64,000 bases of DNA from Acanthosepion esculentum (Eukaryota > Mollusca > Cephalopoda > Sepiida > Sepiidae): NCBI GenBank assembly GCA_964036315.1, contig OZ038482.1, positions 15,443,882 through 15,507,881 of the forward strand, given 5' to 3'. The number at the start of each line of letters is the position of its first letter. Positions within the stretch are counted from its first letter, which is position 1. Under the pieces are notes generated by a model that was given only the letters and a program-made list of their open reading frames with translations, searched no databases and was not told the origin of the DNA. Both the position numbers and the translations under genes were made by a program. Below, one piece after another: positions 55,621-64,000 of this stretch.

Positions 55621-57059
55621 CTGAGTTCTCTTCGGAATGTGTTGCTGTAAACGTTGAATAACGATTTACTACGCATAGCTTTGATGTGGCACAAGGCCGG
55701 AAGAATGGTGCACCCATTGAGGATCGTAAATGGTTTACCCAGACAAGCTTGCTAACAATTAAACCATGTCGAAGGTAAAGGTTTTAATAAATCCGGTCGG
55801 GAAACGCATCTTACTCCATCATTGTTTTGAATTGCTCAACTCCTTTTTTTTCTGTCCGCATGCCGGCGATATTTATCAGGAAATATCGCGTGTTATTTCA
55901 GCGTACCCGTTTTCCTAGTGGTTCAAATAGGTGCCGATTTATTTTCAGCGAGGCTCTTGTCTGGTTCATTTTGATTCTTCCTTTATTTCCCGTTGATCCG
56001 GTTCTTTCGCTGGACTCTTCTAAGAATGTTTTCAGCTTTCCGATAACGTTCAGCACGATTCGACTGAATCTTTCATGTTTGACTACTTCCTCAAATCACT
56101 GGCATTGTTGAGTTACATATTCATCTTTCACTTTATTTCGGATTTATTTTGTGATCAGCCGGGAAAAAAAGCATCAAATTCATTCTCTGACATGTTTTCT
56201 ATATGTCGCTCATATCCTGTCTCATTGCCTAGTTTAATTAATCTTTTGGAATCTTTTTCAAATCAAATCAAGAAAAACTGGCAACCAAAAACCACGTGGT
56301 GTTCTAGCTATGAAGAAGTCTGTCACTAGTTATTTACATGGAACTAAGCAATCGGTATCTATTTCCTGGTGAAAAATGGCGCCCACCTGTCTACCATTTC
56401 TTCTACTGCAGCAGACAAACTTAAGGGCCCACACAAGTTTACTCTTCAGGCAGTAAATAAGCCTCTAATCAAAAATTATAGTTAGAGATGCCTGCGATTC
56501 AGTCCAGGCTTACGCTAGGATTACCTCCATTTTTTTGAAAGTTGCTGCTGTCGATAATGCTATAATGTTTGTTGATAGTCTGCACTAATAAGACTTGATT
56601 GTAGCCATTCACAAACACTTAATAAATCCTACATCATGAATCATCGGATTCAGTTTGTAATGCCCCACCGTGGTGAATTACGTTCCTCTTTTTCATAAAC
56701 TCTGGACGAATTTGCTTCCATAGCGACACCTTCATGAAACATTACCTCACACTTTTACTCATCATATAATTACAAATATGGGTAACCATGAATATTGAAA
56801 TGAAACCTAATAAGGCTATGGTTTTGAAAACGAAAACATTATATAAATACATACAAACAACAAACTATTTCTTGTTAACAGTTAATAAAATTCAACCTTG
56901 AAAATAGCTAAATGTATAGCCGAAAGCGGTCGGTTAAAAAGAACATTCGGACAGATTCTATATAATTTATCATCCGAGGAAAAACACAAATAATAGATCA
57001 CATGAGAAATTGTAAAAAAAACAAAATCAAAGACCGTTGTCCTGGGTATTCATGAAATG
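55621..57059. other. No recognisable gene
   Basis: Open frames at 55827-56111 and 56075-56329 show no domain. 56640-56780 is a paralogue of the flanks of the retroposon at 59059 (see that entry). Confidence 0.35.
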
Positions 57060-57473
57060 TATATATATATATATATATATATATATTTAAAATATGTGTA
57101 ATTTGGCAGCAACTTTTCTTTCAAACATGTAGTGTTGAATGTTAAAGACAACATAGTCTTACATATTTTCTTTTGAATTTTCTCATATTCTCTAATGAGA
57201 CTTTTTATTTGAAAATAGTTTCGAAATATGTATTGTCCATACGATGACCTAGCGCTTTCGAACATCATTGTTCATCTTCAGGGTCAATATTTTAGTCAAA
57301 AAAAATTTTGACCCTGAAGATGAACAATGATGTTCGAAAGCGCTAGGTCATCGTATGGACAATACATATTTCGAAACTATTTTCAAATAAAAAGTCTCAT
57401 TAGAGAATATGAGAAAATTCAAAAGAAAATATGTAAGACTATGTTGTCTTTAACATTCAATACTACATGTTTG

Positions 57474-57538
<65 letters not shown>

Positions 57539-57603
57539 CGTGTTTTGTGTAATTTGGCAGCAACTTTTCTTTTAAACATTTGACATTCAACACAACATGT
57601 TTA
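57060..57603. mobile_element. Palindromic element with nearly identical arms
   Basis: Arms of about 170 bp, 57125-57294 and 57305-57475, are inverted copies with essentially no differences by eye. Both therefore encode the same 50-residue peptide beginning MMFESARSSYGQ. (TA)n arrays bound it at 57060-57087 and 57477-57534. A third partial copy of the outer end (GTGTAATTTGGCAGCAACTT) follows at 57547. Near the centre each arm reads CCCTGAAGATGAACA...GTTCGAAAG, a hammerhead-like core with helix II GAACA/UGUUC. Confidence 0.85.
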
Positions 57604-57763
57604 AATACATATATATATGTATATGTATGTATATAATATCTGGATAAAATAAATGAAACAAAATTGGGTTTTAATTTTATGAAAGTATTTATTTCTGTGT
57701 TTTTGTATATATTTATTTATTTAATATTTCAGACCACCTAGGTCTTTCCTCAGAAATCAAATG

Positions 57764-58345
57764 AGATACTGTGTTTGTGTGTTTGTTTACAGCGTTTGTC
57801 GTGAAGCGTGCATGTCACGTGATGTGAAATGCGACTTTGTTTGAATTTTCGGCGGAAGACTGATGATAGCGTCTTAAATGTTGTTTAAAAGGTTTTTTGA
57901 CCATATCTCAAGAAATATTTTAAGAAATATTTTTAACTGTTGAAATATTTATGTAGATTTAAAATATCCACGTGTTTGTTTACCCCTAGTTTATATGTGT
58001 CTAATTTTAGAATGCAGTATTTTTCTTTTTTTCTTCGTATGTGTGTTGTACTTAAATTACTGTGTTTGTGTGTTTGTTTTTAGACTCGGGCGACACGTGG
58101 TGTGGGACGCGATTGTGTTTGATTCTTTAACGGACAACTGAAGAAGGTGTTTTGGTTATTGTTTAAAAAGGATTTTTCACCATATCTAAAGAAATTTTTT
58201 GAAGAAATATTTTAACTATTGAAATATTTATACAGATTTAGAATACCCAAGTCTTTGTTTAACCCTAGTTTATATGTGTTTAATTTTAAAATCCAGTATT
58301 TCTCTTTTTTTCTTCGTATGTATGTAGTGCTAAAATTTTAGTCTA
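57764..58345 (+). repeat. Two-unit tandem repeat of about 290 bp
   Basis: TTTGTGTGTTTGTTT, ACCCCTAGTTTATATGTGT-type sequence and TTTTTCTTCGTATGT occur in the same order in both units (57764-58050 and 58055-58345). Upstream, the minus strand at 57720-57760 has CUGAGGA, helix II AGACC/GGUCU and GAAA. This resembles the tandem terminal repeats of Penelope-like elements, without coding sequence. Confidence 0.7.
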
Positions 58346-58435
58346 TCAATATACATTTGCAATTATCTATCGAATGTCGTGGTCTATTGAAGTGTTCTGC
58401 TACTGGGGAATATGGATTATTTTGTCGTATGTCTT

Positions 58436-58437
<2 letters not shown>

Positions 58438-58495
<58 letters not shown>
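58438..58495. repeat. (TA)n array
   Basis: About 28 TA units ending at the next MITE. Confidence 0.95.
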
Positions 58496-58496
<1 letters not shown>

Positions 58497-58862
58497 GGGT
58501 GTCCATAAAGTTCGTGTACACTTTAAAAAATTTAGAACTTTATTTGTATTTGCGATAGAAATAATTTGTAAAAAGGATTAGAAAGAAGTAAATCTATATT
58601 TTTTAAGGTTCCATTGAAATTTTATTTAAGTTTCCACTTGTCCTCCATCATTAGCAATACAAAGGGTAATACGATTTTGCAGTTCACGGAAAACATTTGC
58701 CAACTGATTTACAGTAATGCCTGAAATCACATTAGTTATTTTAGCTATACTTAAAACTAGGTACATTAAACTTTATAACATTTTTTACAGATTATTTCTA
58801 TCGCAAATACAAATAAAGTTATAAATTTTTTAAAGTGCACACGAACTTTATTGAATCCCTGT
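58496..58862 (-). mobile_element. Mariner-type MITE M1, copy 2
   Basis: Termini AGGGTGTCCATAAAGTTCGT and ACGAACTTTATTGAATCCCT (inverted). The transposase C-terminal remnant is in reverse orientation relative to copy 1, although the termini look symmetrical. Inserted at the edge of a TA array. Confidence 0.85.
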
Positions 58863-59019
58863 ATATATACAAAGATTTGTTCATGGCTTACTGCATTAAC
58901 TTCAACTGGAGAGACTGGCCGTAAAAGTAGGATGTAAAAGAATCTCAACCTGAAAATTGAAGAATGTAAATCTGAAGAAAACCGATTAGATATTGCAAAA
59001 ACTTTTCTCTTGCCATTTT

Positions 59020-59525
59020 ACAATTGGATTCAGTTTATAATGCTCTCTCTTTCTTTATCGTCCTGGGTAAGACGATAAATTACGTCCAGCAGCAAGGCCT
59101 CTGATCAGGAGGTTTTGAGGAGCGTCGAACCACCTCTTAATCACTGGTGTTCCCAGGTCCACTCTGACCCAGAGTGGTAGCATCTGTTAGGGTCCCAGCT
59201 ATGGGCAAATAGTTAATTATTACCAGCAATACATTTTTGTAAAAAATATTACCACCAATACAATTTTGAAAGAAAAATATTACCAGAAACATATTTTTGA
59301 CATAACAAAATATTACCAATAATAAAAAATGTTGTCGGAATTAAATAACCCATTGAGGTTGATATGCCGTAAAACAAAATAAACCAAACCAAAACTCTTT
59401 CTTTATACCCCATCTTGGTGAATTACGTTTCCCTTTTTCATAAACTCTGGATGAATTTACTTGCATAACGACTCCTTCATGAAATATTACCTCAAACTTT
59501 TACCCATCATATAATTACAAATATC
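59020..59525. repeat. Paralogous segment shared with 56640-56780
   Basis: GGATTCAGTTT..TAATGC and GGTGAATTACGTT, TTTTTCATAAACTCTGGA and CATCATATAATTACAAATAT occur in both places. At 56640 the halves are joined; here they are separated by the composite retroposon. Confidence 0.8.
59059..59394 (+). mobile_element. Composite VNTR retroposon, copy 6, complete, 12-bp TSD
   Basis: Flanked by CTCTTTCTTTAT at 59047-59058 and 59395-59406. Module order: 5' minisatellite (one to two units, TGGGTAAGACGATAAATTAC), core of about 120 bp (CAGCAAGGCCTCTGATCAGG; CAGAGTGGTAGCATCTG; CCCAGCTATGGGCAAATAG), then second minisatellite of three to four units (TTACCAGCAATACATTTTTG). The tail is TTGTCGGAATTAAATAACCC, TTGAGGTTGATATGCCG and AAACCAAACCAAAA. 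The core motif GCTATGGGCAAATAG is shared with SINE S1. No ORF; must depend on other elements for mobility. Confidence 0.92.
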
Positions 59526-60032
59526 TACCTCTATTCGTCCCAGGAGACTAGTGCCTGAGAAGATGAAGTTAGCTAAATTATAATTTAAATAATTGCTGAA
59601 TCTTGGATTATCCGTTCAATTAATACCGTTTCCGTTCCCCTCTTTATAATTCGTCTCTAAGGGAAATTGGTGTCGTGCTTCTGGATATTATCAATAAAAC
59701 CGGATAGATACTCTCATGATAGCAAAAAGATACCTGGGTACAGTATTAGATTTCTGTTAAACTTGAATACATTCAGGACCATTGTAAATGCACTTGAACC
59801 ATTAAGTGACATCCTTACGGATGTTCAAAATTGTGGACAATGTTATCTCAGAAATTGCTACGTCAGTGTTTCGAGAAAACAACACTGTATTATCACGTAC
59901 TGTGCAACTCACATATATTGTCCCTGGTTTTAACACGTGTTGGAGAGTGTCATAGTGAACATTTCATGCAAGGGAATTGATGCAGTCCTTCAAAAACGTT
60001 TTGGTAATTATCTGTTTTGATGCAGAATCATA

Positions 60033-60189
60033 CAGGCTGCCCATAAAGTTCGGGTGCACTTTTAAAAATTTATAACTTTATTTGTCTTTGCGATAGAAAT
60101 AATTTGTAAAAAGGATTAGAAAGAAGTAAATCTATATTTTTTTAAGGTTTTATTGAATTTTATTTAAGTTTCCACATGTCCTCCATCAC
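60033..60189 (+). mobile_element. Mariner-type MITE M1, copy 3, truncated by S1
   Basis: Left terminus CAGGCTGCCCATAAAGTTCG and the same inner 150 bp as copy 2, stopping at TCCTCCATCA where S1 sequence begins. Confidence 0.8.
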
Positions 60190-61144
<955 letters not shown>

Positions 61145-61362
61145 GTTGGTGCGAATAACAGTATGCTTAAGGAAACATTTGTGTCAGTAAACGTTAGTGT
61201 ATGTACCAATTTAATGAAATAAGTGTTTATGTAATTAAGACTGTGTTAAACAGTTTGTGTAAATGGCATTCTGTGTGATTAGCGGTTTGGGTAGATAAGA
61301 ATTTGTCAGTAAAAGTTTATATAAATAACAATTTGTGTCAATACCAGTTCGTCTAAGTAATA
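61145..61362. repeat. Degenerate 20-24 bp minisatellite, left part
   Basis: Loose repeats of the form AACAGTTTGTGTAAATAAC. The same degenerate repeat continues at 62757-62960, beyond the inserted element and its array. Confidence 0.65.
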
Positions 61363-61925
61363 CGCCTTTGTGCAAATTAATTGAAACAAAACGAATAATT
61401 CCGTTATTATCTACTTTCTTCGTATTTTTCCAATGAAACATGACGCAGTGCACATGTTAGTACTTCGTATGTCCATTCCACGAAGTCGTTTCTTGCAGAT
61501 CGACCACAGGTTCTCGATTGGATTTAAATCAGAGTTTCCAGGCCAGTCTATCGTACTTTGATTTGCTCACTGGTAAGGCTTTCTAGTGTGTTCGTGCAAG
61601 GTTACAATTTTCGTACGCTTCCTTAGAGTAAGATCCATCGCAGACAATGGTCATGGGACAACTAATTGACAGTCGAGATAATAGTGTCTGGGCCTGATAA
61701 AACAAATCTGATGCATTCACGGATGACGCAATATTTTTCAAGGCCAAACAAATTTCATCATACACCCCCAAAATAGATTCATATTACTACACGCCACTTA
61801 ACTGACCTAACTTGAGGAAAAAATAGAAATCGATTACACCCTGTCACTCCAGTGGGTCTAAAACTGACCGTGTGGCGAAAGAAAAGAAACTAAAGTGCTT
61901 GTTTCAATTAATTTGCACAAGGGTG
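61363..61925 (-). pseudogene. Tc1-type element T3, inserted in the minisatellite
   Basis: TA-flanked, with termini CGCCTTTGTGCAAATTAATT and inverted AATTAATTTGCACAAGGGTG. The minus strand contains DWPGNSDLNPIENLWSICKK then RLRGMDIRST. This carries the third catalytic motif (NPIENLW) with a stop-free local frame of about 35 codons. The first two catalytic motifs are not recognisable, so the element is internally deleted. Confidence 0.85.
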
Positions 61926-62756
61926 TATATAATGCTTTTGTAAATACCTTGTGAGTACATTACAGAAATAATACCCGAAAATAGATTCATATTACTGCAC
62001 ACCACTGCAAATGACCTAATCTGAGGAAAAAATAAAAATCGATTACACCCTGTCACTCCAGTGGGTCTAAAACTGACCGTGTGGCGAAAGAAAAGAAACT
62101 AAAGTGCTTGTTTCAATTAATTTGCACAAGGGTGTATATAATGCTTTTGTAAATACCTTGTGAGTACATTACAGAAATAATACCCGAAAATAGATTCATA
62201 TTACTGCACACCACTGCAAATGACCTAATCTGAGGAAAAAATAGAAATCGATTACACCCTGTCACTCCAGTGGGTCTAAAACTGACCGTGTGGCGAAAGA
62301 AAAGAAACTAAAGTGCTTGTTTCAATTAATTTGCACAAGGGTGTATATAATGCTTTTGTAAATACCTTGTGAGTACATTACAGAAATAATACCCGAAAAT
62401 AGATTCATATTACTGCACACCACTGCAAATGACCTAATCTGAGGAAAAAATAGAAATCGATTACACCCTGTCACTCCAGTGGGTCTAAAACTGACCGTGT
62501 GGTGAAAGAAAAGAAACTAAAGTGCTTGTTTCAATTAATTTGCACAAGGGTGTATATAATGCTTTTGTAAATACCTTGTGAGTACATTACAGAAATAATA
62601 CCCGAAAATAGATTCATATTACTGCACACCACTGCAAATGACCTAATCTGAGGAAAAATAGAAACCGATTACACCCTGTCACTCTAGTGGTTCTAAAACT
62701 GACCGTGTGGTGAAAGAAAGGAAACTAGAGTGGTTGTTTCAATTAATTTGCACAAG
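61770..62756. repeat. 209-bp tandem array built from the T3 end and its flank
   Basis: TGCACAAGGGTGTA falls at 61914, 62123, 62332, 62541 and 62749, giving periods of 209, 209, 209 and 208. Each unit holds about 150 bp of T3 right end plus about 55 bp of minisatellite flank (TGCTTTTGTAAATACCTTG). Central units are almost identical; the last is the most diverged. Confidence 0.95.
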
Positions 62757-62960
62757 GGTGTAATCTTTGCAAACAACATTGTGTGTAAATCACAATTTTT
62801 GCAAACATTAGATTGTGCACTTAAGATTTTGTGTACATAAAAGTCCGTTTCAATAACTCTTAGTATCAGCAATATGTTGTGAAACAGTTTATGGAGGCTA
62901 AAGCTAGTGTAGGTAACATGTTGTGCACTTAACAGTTCTTGCAAGTAACATTGTTTGGAA
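62757..62960. repeat. Degenerate 20-24 bp minisatellite, right part
   Basis: Continues the pattern of 61145-61362 (TTTTGCAAACATTAG, ACATGTTGTGCACTTAACAG). Confidence 0.6.
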
Positions 62961-64000
62961 GATGTCCACATCCCAGTCATTCATATAAACCATTCGTTTT
63001 GTAATCCTTTGAACACAAAGAATAAATTTAGCACTAGTAAATACTATTAGTAAATCTCATTTAAATGGATTTATTGATGGTTTTCATGGATCTAACATCG
63101 ATTTTCTGAGTTTTAGATTCCCATAAAGGACATCTTTCTTGTCAAGTAAGAATAGAATGATAACAGTTTAAATGGTGTTCTCTTCATTTGCAAGTATTTT
63201 CTAAGCTACTGGTATTCAGTAAAGTTTGTAAAAGGTTTGCTACAGTTGATTGATTATGCAATTAATAAAATGTAACGTACACTTCTAAGATTTCCTTAGC
63301 ATTCGGCAAAAGGTCACGCAAAATAATGTCGCCATAACGTAATAAAAGGGTAATACAATTTTTAATAAGCTTTAATTCCTGGCTAAAGCAAATTTGTGTA
63401 ACATTAACATTTCACGTGACTTCACAAAATATGACCAGATATTGGAAGCAGCAGCAGCAGCAGCAATAACAGTAGTAATAGTAGCCGTTGTCATAGTGAG
63501 AATAATAATGTCAGAGAAAATGATGATATAACGTAAAAGGTAGCATTAATTATAAATGAAATGTACGTAATATTGAGAATGTACGTAATATTGAAGTAAT
63601 TTTAACAGCAGTTATTATCGGCGTAGGGGAAATTATTATCTCTTAATATAAAATAGTCGAATCAGGAAATTATTATTTGGGGAAGCCAGGAAATTCCTAT
63701 TTTTTTGATTAAAAAAAAAACAGAATCGTTCAGCTTCTTTTTTATTCCCTTCATCTAAACATTTTCTTTACGGCTTGATGTTCTATCATGTCTTTACATA
63801 AATCTTTTTGTTCTTCAAAATTGCACCGAGAAAGACAAGACAGTCGCAACTCAGCAAGAAACGCGACAATTTGATGCCGAGCGCCAGCCTCGAAGACGAA
63901 GAGAATAGAAAATAATAGAAGCATGAATATTCGTCTATTTTTAAACTCATCTTTTCTGTCGATCCAAGCAATTGGATTCTCACCATTTTCATCTTTACAG
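62961..64000. other. No recognisable gene
   Basis: One (GCA)n run of six units at about 63450-63468. The last 200 bp are slightly more GC-rich but hold no recognisable frame. Confidence 0.4.

Noticed and set aside
55827..56329. Two overlapping frames as a host gene
   Set aside because: No domain, no codon pattern or splice context I can support.
57050..57575. Two identical 50-residue coding sequences on opposite strands
   Set aside because: They result from the palindrome; no family match or expression signal.
59059..59394. Non-autonomous Helitron as explanation for the VNTR element
   Set aside because: Helitrons make no target-site duplication, whereas three copies here have 9-12 bp duplications.
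62030..62480. CTGAGGA...GAAA in each 209-bp unit as hammerhead cores
   Set aside because: The intervening AAAAAATA cannot form helix II and no cleavage triplet follows.

Overview
The window looks like intergenic or intronic DNA from a large, AT-rich, repeat-laden animal genome. The most likely source is a coleoid cephalopod, probably an octopus (moderate confidence). Three things point there: LINE reverse-transcriptase remnants and tRNA-headed SINEs that resemble octopus repeats as I remember them, the density of (TA)n, (GATA)n and (GT)n arrays, and the absence of any bacterial gene organisation. I found no convincing host exon, no functional tRNA or rRNA gene, no operon and no CRISPR array. 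Nearly everything that can be named is a mobile element, usually broken, or a tandem repeat.

Layout. 0-6 kb: two LINE families in pieces, a SINE, a mariner-type MITE, and the first copy of a composite retroposon. 6-12 kb: TA/GATA/GT arrays mixed with short elements that carry hammerhead-like cores. 13-20 kb: a tRNA-headed SINE (S2) with long tandem tails in inverted pairs, a 26-bp minisatellite, and LINE ends. 20-26 kb: two internally deleted Tc1 elements with the same deletion, one of them inside a LINE. 26.5-29.1 kb: a large imperfect palindrome, one arm of which holds a cleanly inserted composite retroposon. 29.6-31.6 kb: a Tc1 transposase cut by a SINE, then an inverted pair of hammerhead motifs. 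32-38 kb: LINE-C with an 84-bp array, two further composite-retroposon loci with different modules amplified, and a decamer array. 38-46 kb: a palindromic SINE (S3) pair, mariner and pogo/Tigger remnants, and the best hammerhead ribozyme (46131-46184). 47-56 kb: three MITE-like TIR elements, a deleted mariner, a solo LTR with a 5-bp target-site duplication, and two SINEs. 57-63 kb: a 0.5-kb palindrome, more MITEs, a composite retroposon with a perfect 12-bp duplication, and a Tc1-like element whose end was amplified as a 209-bp array.

Three themes tie this together. (1) At least seven places carry a hammerhead-ribozyme-like core (CUGANGA, helix II, GAAA, helix III, cleavage triplet). One is complete on paper, and several lie in inverted pairs with one good and one mutated copy. 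Penelope-like retroelements are known to carry such motifs; here they lie in short elements next to TA arrays. (2) A modular retroposon, with two independent minisatellites around a fixed core and a fixed tail, occurs about six times; three copies have 9-12 bp target-site duplications. (3) Many SINEs and short elements sit as close inverted pairs, so transcripts across the region could form long double-stranded hairpins.
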